From Bacteroidetes bacterium UBA7368 (GTDB lineage Bacteria; Bacteroidota; Rhodothermia; Rhodothermales; UBA10348), in contig DKOG01000223.1 of the NCBI GenBank assembly GCA_002469915.1, positions 1 through 27,697 of the forward strand: DNA of 27,697 bases, written 5' to 3'. How positions within the stretch are numbered: position 1 is the stretch's first letter; every line of letters begins with the position of its first letter. A model generated the notes under the pieces. It was given only the letters and a program-made list of their open reading frames with translations. It ran no database searches and was not told where the DNA came from. The translations under genes were made by a program, and so were the position numbers. Shown in pieces: positions 1 through 7,561 of this stretch.

Positions 1-734
1 CCTCCGGCACCGCCTCCATAAAATCGGTCTTCCTCTGAATCTGGGTGCCAAGCGGCATAGAAGTCATGATAGGCTCGGCGCACATTCTTATCGCCGGGGA
101 TGGGCACATTGCCTGCCAGCGCATTCGCAACATCTCCAGTGACCACTTTCGAGAGGTCATACATGTGGGCCCCGGGCCCTCGTACAGTGGAGATCAGGTA
201 CGGTGTACCATTTGAATGCTGATAGATAAAGATGTTGTGGAAGCCTCCGGGCATTTCTGGCTCCCGAATACGGGCCACTTCTTTGACAGTGGAAGCATCT
301 GGCAATCCCGTTACGTCAAAAATAACAGCGCCCAGATCGTGATCGGGGCCCTGCCCAAATTGTGTGGAGAGCACGACATAAACCCTGGAGGCATACTTGA
401 AGTATTTAATGTCTAGCGCACCGACTCCGGTGTTCAGGTCATCATTTTCGTTCACCCATCTCAGTAGCAATTCGGGTTTTGCTGGATCAGATAGGTCAAT
501 GATGTCCATACCGCGTGCGTAGTTGTCCCGGTAGCGGGCCCGGGCTACATACGCATACGGGCGATCCATATCCTGTTCAAGTTCAATATCTGCGACGGAT
601 TCGGGTCCTCCAAGGGGCAGATGCCCTTCGACCGTCATGTTATCGCTTCCCCTTGGGGTCACTGATTGTGCTGACGCCCACAAGGGCGTCAGCACAAGAA
701 CTACTACAAACAGGAATATGGATACGCTTCGCAT
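1..734 (-). CDS. LVIVD-repeat secreted protein, copy 1 (partial, runs off left edge)
   Basis: The first 244 codons are visible; the rest lies left of the window. The product opens with a signal peptide (MRSVSIFLFVVVLVLTPLWA, then SAQ), followed by the family's RGSDN and GHLPLGG block, a blade motif ARGMDIIDLSDPAKPELL, a second one at LGAVIFDVTGLPD, then GGFHNIFIYQHSNG and YHDFYAAWHPD, and is still open at DRFYGGG at the edge. These match the five complete paralogs that precede it in the operon. LVIVD repeats form beta-propellers; the biochemical role of the family is unknown to me. The start is ATG 19 bp downstream of the previous gene's stop. The signal-peptide codons contain a perfect 14-bp inverted repeat, annotated separately. 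A periplasmic or surface location is inferred from the signal peptide. Confidence 0.8.
   Translation of the reverse strand, partial: MRSVSIFLFVVVLVLTPLWASAQSVTPRGSDNMTVEGHLPLGGPESVADIELEQDMDRPYAYVARARYRDNYARGMDIIDLSDPAKPELLLRWVNENDDLNTGVGALDIKYFKYASRVYVVLSTQFGQGPDHDLGAVIFDVTGLPDASTVKEVARIREPEMPGGFHNIFIYQHSNGTPYLISTVRGPGAHMYDLSKVVTGDVANALAGNVPIPGDKNVRRAYHDFYAAWHPDSEEDRFYGGGAG
666..697 (-). other. Perfect 14-bp inverted repeat inside the signal-peptide codons of copy 1
   Basis: The arms TTGTGCTGACGCCC and GGGCGTCAGCACAA are exactly complementary and separated by four bases. In the minus-strand mRNA the hairpin lies 38-69 nt after the A of the start codon and encodes the end of the signal peptide. 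No U-run follows, so it is not a standard terminator. None of the other five paralogs shows an equivalent hairpin at this place. Confidence 0.75.
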
Positions 735-753
735 GCAATCAGACTAGTTTTAT

Positions 754-2073
754 CTATTTGGTACCTTCTTTGGAGTCTTCGTCCCAGTTCTGAACCGAGG
801 AAATGTTGGGCATTCCCCAATCTTCTCCGTTCCAACCGTTAAATCCTTCCATGCGGAAAGTCCAGAATCCAGTGGACATATCGCTTATAACGATTAACCC
901 GTCTTCATTACGGACATCCACGCCGAATGCGCCGTTACCTACGGCTCCTCCCATAGCGCCCATATCTCGAGGACCGGTATAGGTGTCGTAAAACGCGACC
1001 GTTTGAGGGTTCTCCGGATCCATCATGGAGAAGACCTGCAAGCCGTCGTGGTATCCTGAAACGAATACAAAGGGCCAGCGGACTTCATGATTGTGAACCA
1101 AGTTTTTCCAGTTGGCCGTCCAAGCAGAAATGGGAGAGCGGATATTCTCTACGTCGCCGTCCAAAGCCGGCTGCATGTCAAACATGCGCAGCGGAGCGTA
1201 TTGGTATTCTGTTTCTGTAATTGCGTAGCGTCCATCGGGGCTCGGAGTAAAAGTATGACCCCATGAAACGCCCGTAATGCCCGTCATCGTAAACTCGAGT
1301 GCCGGGTTGTCGGTATCCGTGAAGTCGTACACAAAATAACCGCCCATTCCGCCGCCATAGAACCGGTCCTGCCCCGTGTCTGGATGCCATGCCGCATAGA
1401 GATCATGGTAAAATCCGTTTTCTTCTACCGCGATCGGGATGGTGCCAATAAATGAGTTTTCGACATCGCCACTGACGGCTTTGCCGAGATCATACATGTT
1501 GGCTCCGGCTCCAGAAATGGTGGTGAGTAGAATAACTCGACCGTCCGAATGCTTGTAGATAAAGATGTTATGGAAGCCACCCGGTAGATCTGGTTCATGA
1601 ATCCTAGCTACCTCGAATACCTTGTCTGGATCAGGAAGCCCGGTCACGTCCAGGATGTAAGCACCTAGATCGTTGTTCGGTCCTTGTCCAAACTGAGTGG
1701 ATTGAACGACGTAGTAGCGACCCGCCCATTTGAAATATTTGATGTCCATACCGCCGAGGCCGGTGTGAAGATCAGGGTTCTCCATTCTCCAGCGCAGTAG
1801 AACCTGCGGATTGGCCGGATTGGAAATATCAATGATGTCCGTTCCTCGAACGGTGCCGGTACCGACGGTACCACGCGATACATAGGCGTAGGGGCGGGAA
1901 AGCTCCTGCTCTACTTCCATGTCCATGGTGTTTAGCGGACCGCCAAGTGGAATGTGGCCTTCAACTGTGATGTTATCGGATCCTCTTTCTAGCGCGTTCC
2001 ATGCCGTGTCTTGAGCCTGAGAGGGCATCGAGAGCAGGAGAAGGAGGGATAAAAATGCCAGTAATGATTTCAT
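754..2073 (-). CDS. LVIVD-repeat secreted beta-propeller-like protein, copy 2
   Basis: 439 residues. Signal peptide at about 1-20 (MKSLLAFLSLLLLLSMPSQA). LVIVD-type blade motifs are at about 77-92 (GTDIIDISNPANPQVL), 136-152 (LGAYILDVTGLPDPDKV), 245-259 (GYFVYDFTDTDNPAL), 344-359 (GLQVFSMMDPENPQTV) and 392-406 (GLIVISDMSTGFWTF). Conserved histidines are H168 (GGFHNIF), H223 and H230 (YHDLYAAWHPD), H273 (WGHTFTPSPDG) and H327/H329 (HNHEVRWP). The C-terminus carries the family signature GFNGWNGEDWGMPN. There is no lipobox, membrane anchor or recognisable sorting domain, so a soluble periplasmic or exported protein is inferred. The gene lies 31 bp after copy 3 and 19 bp before copy 1. The molecular function is unknown; a binding scaffold is the simplest guess. 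Confidence 0.85.
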   Translation of the reverse strand: MKSLLAFLSLLLLLSMPSQAQDTAWNALERGSDNITVEGHIPLGGPLNTMDMEVEQELSRPYAYVSRGTVGTGTVRGTDIIDISNPANPQVLLRWRMENPDLHTGLGGMDIKYFKWAGRYYVVQSTQFGQGPNNDLGAYILDVTGLPDPDKVFEVARIHEPDLPGGFHNIFIYKHSDGRVILLTTISGAGANMYDLGKAVSGDVENSFIGTIPIAVEENGFYHDLYAAWHPDTGQDRFYGGGMGGYFVYDFTDTDNPALEFTMTGITGVSWGHTFTPSPDGRYAITETEYQYAPLRMFDMQPALDGDVENIRSPISAWTANWKNLVHNHEVRWPFVFVSGYHDGLQVFSMMDPENPQTVAFYDTYTGPRDMGAMGGAVGNGAFGVDVRNEDGLIVISDMSTGFWTFRMEGFNGWNGEDWGMPNISSVQNWDEDSKEGTK

Positions 2074-2104
2074 TTAGCGTATTGAAATAGCGTGTGTGAG
2101 TACG

Positions 2105-3448
2105 TTAGTTGCTGCCTTCCTTCGACTGTTCGTCCCAGTTCTGAACGGATGAAATGTTGGGCATTCCCCAATCTTCTCCATTCCAGCCGTTGAATCCGTC
2201 CATTCTGAACGTCCAAAAGCCAGTCGACATGTCTGAAATCACGATCAGTCCATCTTCATTTCTGACGTCAATACCGAAGGCACCATTCCACATTCCAGCT
2301 TCTCCTTCAGAGAGAATCGGGCCGGTATAGGTGTCATAATACCCGACAGTTTGTGGGTTTTCCGGGTCCATGAGGGAAAAAATTTGCAAGCCTTCTAGGT
2401 ATCCAGATACGAATACAAAGGGCCAGCGCACCTCGTGATTGTGTACCAAATGCTCCCAGTTCGCCGTCCATGCTGAGATGGGTGAGCGGATGTTTTCAAC
2501 TTCTCCATCCATGCCCGGCTTGAGGTCAAACATTCTAAGCGGTGCATACTGATATTCCGTTTCTGTCACGGCATATCGTCCGTCTGGACTGGGCGTAAAC
2601 GTATGTCCCCAAGCGACGCCCTGAACACCGGTCATGGTGAATTCCATCGTGGGATTTTCAATGTCAGATACGTCCCAAACATAGTAGCCGCCGGTACCAC
2701 CACCATAAAACAGGTCGGCCTCTTTATCTGGATTCCATGACACATACAAGTCATGATAGAAGAGGGGCGAGGGCAGAATATCCTCTGCTCCAGCTGGTCC
2801 TCCAACAGCGTCTGGCGGGACGGGTACGTGGCCAACTAATGCATTCTCTACGTCTCCGGAGACGACCTTGCCCAGATCATAGATACTGGCCTGGCCCCAA
2901 TTCACGGTTGTGAACAGGTAGACGTTGCCATTAGAGTGCTTGTAAATAAAAATGTTATGGAAGCCGCCGGGCCAGCGATCTTCTTCGATGCGTGCAACCT
3001 CTACGACCTTATCCGGATCGGGTAGATCTGTAACATCAAATACTACCGCACCGAGGCTCTCGTTTGGACCCGGTCCGAACTGGATGGATTGAACCACATA
3101 ATAGCGGTCAGCCCATTTGAAATACTTCACATCCATACCACCAAGGCCTGTATGAAGCGCTTCGTTTTCAATTCTCCAGCGTTTAATGACGGTTGGACTT
3201 GAGGGGTCAGAAAGGTCGATGATGTCCATTCCTTTGGCAACAAAATCGCCAAGGTGACCACGCCCTACGTAGGCGTATGGCCGGTGCATTTCCTGTTCAA
3301 TTTCCATATCCATAACGCTGAGTGGTCCACCCAATGGAATATGGCCCTCGACCGTAATGTTGTCAGTTCCTCGTTCCAGTGCAGTGGACTGTGCGGATAC
3401 TGAAAGAGTCAGTGCAAGGGTAAAGAGGAGTGTAATAATACTTTTCAT
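2105..3448 (-). CDS. LVIVD-repeat secreted beta-propeller-like protein, copy 3
   Basis: 447 residues from the ATG at 3448, which gives a clean signal peptide (MKSIITLLFTLALTLSVSAQ). The frame stays open upstream to a possible ATG at 3538, but that would add 30 non-signal residues read from inside copy 4, so the shorter start is chosen. Conserved histidines are H163 (GGFHNIF), H231-region YHD, H282 (WGHTFTPSPDG) and H336/H338 (HNHEVRWP). The second histidine of the YHD block is replaced by Asn (YVSWNPD). The loop before YHD is the longest of the set, at about 20 residues rich in Pro, Gly and Ala. The C-terminal GFNGWNGEDWGMPN signature is intact. Only 4 bp separate it from copy 4, suggesting translational coupling. 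Confidence 0.85.
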   Translation of the reverse strand: MKSIITLLFTLALTLSVSAQSTALERGTDNITVEGHIPLGGPLSVMDMEIEQEMHRPYAYVGRGHLGDFVAKGMDIIDLSDPSSPTVIKRWRIENEALHTGLGGMDVKYFKWADRYYVVQSIQFGPGPNESLGAVVFDVTDLPDPDKVVEVARIEEDRWPGGFHNIFIYKHSNGNVYLFTTVNWGQASIYDLGKVVSGDVENALVGHVPVPPDAVGGPAGAEDILPSPLFYHDLYVSWNPDKEADLFYGGGTGGYYVWDVSDIENPTMEFTMTGVQGVAWGHTFTPSPDGRYAVTETEYQYAPLRMFDLKPGMDGEVENIRSPISAWTANWEHLVHNHEVRWPFVFVSGYLEGLQIFSLMDPENPQTVGYYDTYTGPILSEGEAGMWNGAFGIDVRNEDGLIVISDMSTGFWTFRMDGFNGWNGEDWGMPNISSVQNWDEQSKEGSN

Positions 3449-3452
3449 AGAT

Positions 3453-4778
3453 CTATTTCGTGCCTTCTTTTGATTCTTCGTCCCAATTCTGAACTGAGGA
3501 TATGTTAGGCATACCCCAGTCTTCTCCATTCCAGCCATTGAATCCGTCCATTTTGAACGTCCAGAAGCCGGTTGACATGTCGCTGATCACAATTAAACCA
3601 TCTTCGTTGCGAACATCGACACCAAATGCGCCATTGATCACGGCATTGAATCCGTTGTCTGTGGGTCCGACATAGGTGTCATAATACCCAACCGTCTGAG
3701 GATTTTCCGGGTCCATCAGGCTAAAGACCTGAAGGCCATCCAGATAGGCTGAGACAAACACAAAAGGCCACCGGACTTCATGGTTGTGGCTCAGGTTTTT
3801 CCAGTCAGCCGTCCAAGCAGAAATCGGCTGACGAATATTGGTGACGTCTCCGTCTAGAGCAGGCTTCAGATCAAAAATCCGAAGAGGAGAGTATTGATAC
3901 TCAGACTCTGCGACGACAAACCGACCGTCGGGACTCGGTGTGAAGGTGTGACCCCAAGAAACGCCAGAAATGCCCGTGAGGGTGATTTTCAACTCAGGGT
4001 TTTCAATGTCTGAAATATCATAGATGTAGTATCCCGCATTACCGCCTCCGTAGAAGCGATCTTCGCCGGTATCCGGGTGGTAAGCCGCATAATGATCATG
4101 ATAAAAACGACTGTCTCCCTGATTATTGGGAGATTCAGGGGTAGGAATCGTGCTGACGTATGCGTTTGCCACATCGCCATTGACCACTTTTTCGAGATCG
4201 AAAACCTGAACCATATCTCCCCGAACAGTGGCGAGCAGGTACACATGGCCACTGGTGTGCTTGTAGATAAAGATGTTGTGCATCCCACCTGGATTGTCCG
4301 GTAATTCCAAGCGAGCCACTTCTTTGACGCCGTCGGGACTTGGCAGGTCGGTCACATCAAAGACGACTGCGCCTAATTCATACTCCGGACCGCCGCTAAA
4401 TTCGAAGGACTGCACCACGTAGTGCCGACCCCCCGTGCGGAAGTACTTTACATCCATTCCTCCGCGGTTGGGCAGAAGGTCTTGATTGTCCAAGCGAAAT
4501 CGATACACGACTTCTGGATGTGCAGGATCTGATAGATCGATGACATCCATCCCTTTAGGACCACCATCTACAATGGAAGCACGGCCGATGTAGGCATAAG
4601 GACGGTCTAGGTCTTGCTCCAATTCTATATCCGTGACACTGGAGTGTTTTCCCAATGGAACGTGGCCCAGTACCTCCATATTGTCAGAACCTCGTTCGAG
4701 CGCCGAGGCTTGACCGAATACAGGAGCAGTAAGTAGTGCCAGTGCCGCAATGGCGAAGGGCAGACGTGTCTTCAGCAT
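3453..4778 (-). CDS. LVIVD-repeat secreted beta-propeller-like protein, copy 4
   Basis: 441 residues with signal peptide MLKTRLPFAIAALALLTAPV and then FGQASALERGSDN. It has the same blade order as copies 2 and 3: KGMDVIDLSDPAHPEVV at about 76-92, LGAVVFDVTDLPSPDGV at about 135-151, then GGMHNIFIYKHTSG, YHDHYAAYHPD, WGHTFTPSPDG, SHNHEVRWP and GLQVFSLMDPENPQTV. In this copy Met replaces the Phe before the first conserved His. The variable loop before YHD is Asn/Asp/Ser-rich (TPESPNNQGDSRF). The ATG at 4778 lies 14 bp after the copy 5 stop, with no strong Shine-Dalgarno. The protein is closely related to copies 2 and 3, yet the DNA differs at many third codon positions, so the duplication is not recent. 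Confidence 0.85.
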   Translation of the reverse strand: MLKTRLPFAIAALALLTAPVFGQASALERGSDNMEVLGHVPLGKHSSVTDIELEQDLDRPYAYIGRASIVDGGPKGMDVIDLSDPAHPEVVYRFRLDNQDLLPNRGGMDVKYFRTGGRHYVVQSFEFSGGPEYELGAVVFDVTDLPSPDGVKEVARLELPDNPGGMHNIFIYKHTSGHVYLLATVRGDMVQVFDLEKVVNGDVANAYVSTIPTPESPNNQGDSRFYHDHYAAYHPDTGEDRFYGGGNAGYYIYDISDIENPELKITLTGISGVSWGHTFTPSPDGRFVVAESEYQYSPLRIFDLKPALDGDVTNIRQPISAWTADWKNLSHNHEVRWPFVFVSAYLDGLQVFSLMDPENPQTVGYYDTYVGPTDNGFNAVINGAFGVDVRNEDGLIVISDMSTGFWTFKMDGFNGWNGEDWGMPNISSVQNWDEESKEGTK

Positions 4779-4792
4779 ATTCTATCTTTGAT

Positions 4793-6187
4793 TTAGTTGT
4801 TCTTAGGCACGGTACTCAATGAAGTGCCCCAGTGTTGTGCACTTGAAACGTTGGGCATTCCCCAGTCTTCTCCGTTCCATCCGTTAAATCCTTCCATTTT
4901 AATGGCCCAAAACCCTGTAGTCATATCGCTGACTACAACTAGGCCATCTGCATTTCGTACATCTACACCCCACGCTCCATCGTACACATTCCATGTGTAC
5001 GGACTGCCGAGGCGTTCCATGGCGGCTCCGCGATCATTGTGGATACCGTTGAACGTATCGTAGTAGCCCACGGTGTAGGGCGAAGTCGGGTCGACCATGT
5101 TGAACACGCTGAGACCAGTCTGGTATCCGGACACGAAAACGTAAGGCCAACGCACTTCGTGATTGTGGGCGAGACTTTTCCAGTCTGCGTGCCATGCTCC
5201 AACAGCATGATCTATGTTTTTGTCTTCGACTTCTCCATTGAGAGCCGGGCGCAGGTCAAAAATGCGGAGAGGTTGGTACTGAAACTCAGTTTCTCCGATG
5301 GCGAAATTACCGTCGGGAGTCGGCGTAAAGGTATGCCCCCAGGCCACCCCTGGAACGCCTAGAATGGTTGCCAATAATTCAGGATTGCCAAGGTCCGTAA
5401 TGTTGTAGACGTAGTAGCCGCTGCCGCCGCCGCCGTAAAATCGATCTTGGCCAGATTCCGGGTGATAGGCCACATAGAAATCATGATATCCCCGGGACCA
5501 CATACCTTCGGATTCGGCAACCGGAATCTGGCCCACCAATTCGCGATTCTCATTTCGCAGGACCGATTCCATTTCAGTCTGGTCACCATCTACGAACAGT
5601 CCCATGTCGAACACTTTGGCGAACCCTCCGGATGTGGCCATCAACATGGGTTGTCCAGAGCTATGCTGGTACATGAAGATGTTATGGAAGCCACCGGGAG
5701 TCTCCGACTGCCGAACGCGCCCCACTTCAGTCATCTGACTAGGTAAATCAGTCACATCAAATACGATGGCGCCCACTTCGGAATTCGGGCCTGATTGCCG
5801 TAACTGCATAGACTGCACGTAGTAGTATCGACCATCGTGTTTGAAATAACGACCGTCCATCGCACCTCCCACATGCAGTTCTTCGTCTTCAATTCGCCAG
5901 CGATGAATCACTCGTGCATTATCGGGGTCGGACAAGTCGATGACATCAAACCCGATTTCAGCATTGCGCCGGGCCACGTAGGCATAGGGCCGATCCATGT
6001 CCTGCTCGATTTCAACATCCGACACGCTGCCGGCGGCACCGAGTGGAATGTGTGACAGGACGTGCATGTTAGCCGAGCCACGCTCCCCGGGTTTTTGCGG
6101 GTGCTCGGGCTGCACGATACCGAGCTGAGCCGATGCGGAAGGCGCTAGCAATAAGAGGGCCAGAAAGAGAAGGAATCTAATTCGCAT
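4793..6187 (-). CDS. LVIVD-repeat secreted beta-propeller-like protein, copy 5 (diverged)
   Basis: 464 residues from ATG 6187 (MRIRFLLFLALLLLAPSASAQ). A GTG three codons upstream is possible but overlaps the preceding gene. It is the longest copy. The extra length lies in a linker after the signal peptide (LGIVQPEHPQKPGERG), an insertion before the YHD block (DQTEMESVLRNENREL) and a long loop after YDTFNG containing RGAAMERLGSPYTWNVY. Family motifs are retained: GGFHNIFMYQHSSG, YHDFYVAYHPE, WGHTFTPTPDG, HNHEVRWPYVFVSG and GFNGWNGEDWGMPN. The C-terminus changes from the NWDE(E/D)SKEG tail to HWGTSLSTVPKNN. The start is 2 bp from the stop of copy 6 with an AGGTGG-like site inside that gene's end, so coupled translation is likely. 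Confidence 0.83.
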   Translation of the reverse strand: MRIRFLLFLALLLLAPSASAQLGIVQPEHPQKPGERGSANMHVLSHIPLGAAGSVSDVEIEQDMDRPYAYVARRNAEIGFDVIDLSDPDNARVIHRWRIEDEELHVGGAMDGRYFKHDGRYYYVQSMQLRQSGPNSEVGAIVFDVTDLPSQMTEVGRVRQSETPGGFHNIFMYQHSSGQPMLMATSGGFAKVFDMGLFVDGDQTEMESVLRNENRELVGQIPVAESEGMWSRGYHDFYVAYHPESGQDRFYGGGGSGYYVYNITDLGNPELLATILGVPGVAWGHTFTPTPDGNFAIGETEFQYQPLRIFDLRPALNGEVEDKNIDHAVGAWHADWKSLAHNHEVRWPYVFVSGYQTGLSVFNMVDPTSPYTVGYYDTFNGIHNDRGAAMERLGSPYTWNVYDGAWGVDVRNADGLVVVSDMTTGFWAIKMEGFNGWNGEDWGMPNVSSAQHWGTSLSTVPKNN

Positions 6188-6189
6188 AC

Positions 6190-7500
6190 CTACCACCTCG
6201 AAGATTCTGTAGGACCGTTATCCCAGTTCTGAACCGCACTTACATTTGGGAATCCCCAACCTCTGCCATCCCACCCCTCAAAACCTTCCATTTGGAAGAG
6301 CCAAAGACCAGTATTAGCATCGGTGACGGCAATCAATCCATCCAGGTTGCGCACGTCCACATCCCAAGCCCCCGTCCGATCCGTCGCGTCATTGGATAGT
6401 CCGGCTTTCGGTCCATCCCACGTACGGTAGTAGCCGACAGTGTATGGCTCAAATGGGTTCATCATGTTGAAAACCTGGAGTCCTTGATCTAACGAGGCAG
6501 TAAACACAAACGGCCAACGTAATTCATGATTTTCAACGTAACTCTCCCAATCCGCAGTCCAGGCGCCAACGGCCGTTCTGGCCATTGAAATCGTTCCGTC
6601 AAAAACAGGACGAAGATCAAAAATGCGCATCGGAGCGGTTCGATATCCAGTTCCGGTGATAACATGGGATCCATCTGGGGTCGCGCTGATGGAATGTCCG
6701 ATTCGGATGGCAGCAGAGTTAATGGAGGCTAAAGGGGCTGGATTCTGTACATCGGTTACATCAAGCACGTAGTACCCACCAGCTCCAGCAGCATACAAGC
6801 GATCTGATTCAGATTCGGCTTCGTATTGCGCCTTCATGGAGTAGTATCCATAGTCAATCATGGCTTGCTCTTCCGGCAGTTGAATGGACGCTACAGGATC
6901 AGCTTCTTTTGCCGTAACAAGTCGATCAATATCGTAGACCAGGATGTCTTGACCGCCGGTGAGAAAAAGGTAAGAGCGACCATTTGAATGGCGATAGGCA
7001 AAACCATGATGCAGGCCACCTGCAATAATGATATCAAGTACTGGGTCAAATTGACCTTCGTCAGGGTCTCCAACTTCAAGAATGGAGGCACCGTAAGCGG
7101 GCTGCGTAACAACTAGGTAATATCGGGAGCCATGTCTGAAGTGAATTAGTTCGCCCGTTTCGTACGATGCGTTCCAAGATCCAGCTAAAAACGGAGACGA
7201 AGGATCAGCAATATTTATGGCCAAAACTCCTGGCTCGTCCCCATTCGTTCCCACAAATGCATGTGGCCTTCCAGACTCTTGTTCCAGAAGTACATATCCG
7301 GTGTTTCGTCCGAGCGATTCAAAACCCGCAGAAGCCGATCCTGAAGCTGATTTCATTCCGCCGAGAGGAAGGTGGCTGATCAGTTCCACATTTCGACTGC
7401 CGCGAGATCCATCGGATTGAAAAGCACGGGCTGATGAAGCGGTGCCAACAAACAGACAGACTGCTATAACCCGCACGAGGCTTTGGGTGAACAGAGTCAT
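6190..7500 (-). CDS. LVIVD-repeat family protein, copy 6 (operon-leading, most diverged)
   Basis: 436 residues, signal peptide at about 1-26 (MTLFTQSLVRVIAVCLFVGT, then ASSARA). It is the first gene of the operon and the most divergent copy. It has HHGFAYRHSNG instead of FHNIFIYKHS, IGHSISATPDG instead of WGHTFTPSPDG, ENHELRWPFVFTASLDQGLQVFNMMNP, and a C-terminus GFEGWDGRGWGFPNVSAVQNWD. The YHDxYxxxHPD block is lost (DYGYYSMKAQYEAESESDRLYAAG). If the shared histidines bind a ligand or metal, this copy is probably altered or structural. It lies 61 bp downstream of the glycosylase-like gene on the same strand, so either a promoter sits in that gap or the two are cotranscribed. Confidence 0.8.
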   Translation of the reverse strand: MTLFTQSLVRVIAVCLFVGTASSARAFQSDGSRGSRNVELISHLPLGGMKSASGSASAGFESLGRNTGYVLLEQESGRPHAFVGTNGDEPGVLAINIADPSSPFLAGSWNASYETGELIHFRHGSRYYLVVTQPAYGASILEVGDPDEGQFDPVLDIIIAGGLHHGFAYRHSNGRSYLFLTGGQDILVYDIDRLVTAKEADPVASIQLPEEQAMIDYGYYSMKAQYEAESESDRLYAAGAGGYYVLDVTDVQNPAPLASINSAAIRIGHSISATPDGSHVITGTGYRTAPMRIFDLRPVFDGTISMARTAVGAWTADWESYVENHELRWPFVFTASLDQGLQVFNMMNPFEPYTVGYYRTWDGPKAGLSNDATDRTGAWDVDVRNLDGLIAVTDANTGLWLFQMEGFEGWDGRGWGFPNVSAVQNWDNGPTESSRW

Positions 7501-7515
7501 ACTTCAGGTGGGTGT

Positions 7516-7536
7516 AAAAAAGAAAAAGCGCGCTTT
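7516..7536 (-). terminator. Possible weak terminator between the glycosylase-like gene and the LVIVD operon
   Basis: The palindrome AAAGCGCGCTTT (7525-7536) is followed, in the minus-strand sense, by a T-rich run (complement of 7516-7527). The stem is only four base pairs around a CGCG loop, so termination would be weak. It is the only terminator-like element in the 61-bp gap. Confidence 0.3.
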
Positions 7537-7561
7537 AACGGGGATAACGACAGAATTCAGG

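Noticed and set aside
515..793. 92-codon plus-strand open frame across the copy 1/copy 2 junction
   Set aside because: It is antisense to two convincing LVIVD genes, and its composition is that of a shadow frame.
5425..5436. GCC trinucleotide run resembling a microsatellite
   Set aside because: It is only four units and codes the conserved FYGGGG turn of copy 5; it is explained by the protein sequence.
1..7500. Tandem paralogs as an assembly duplication artefact
   Set aside because: The copies differ throughout at silent positions and in loops, so they cannot be repeated reads of one gene.
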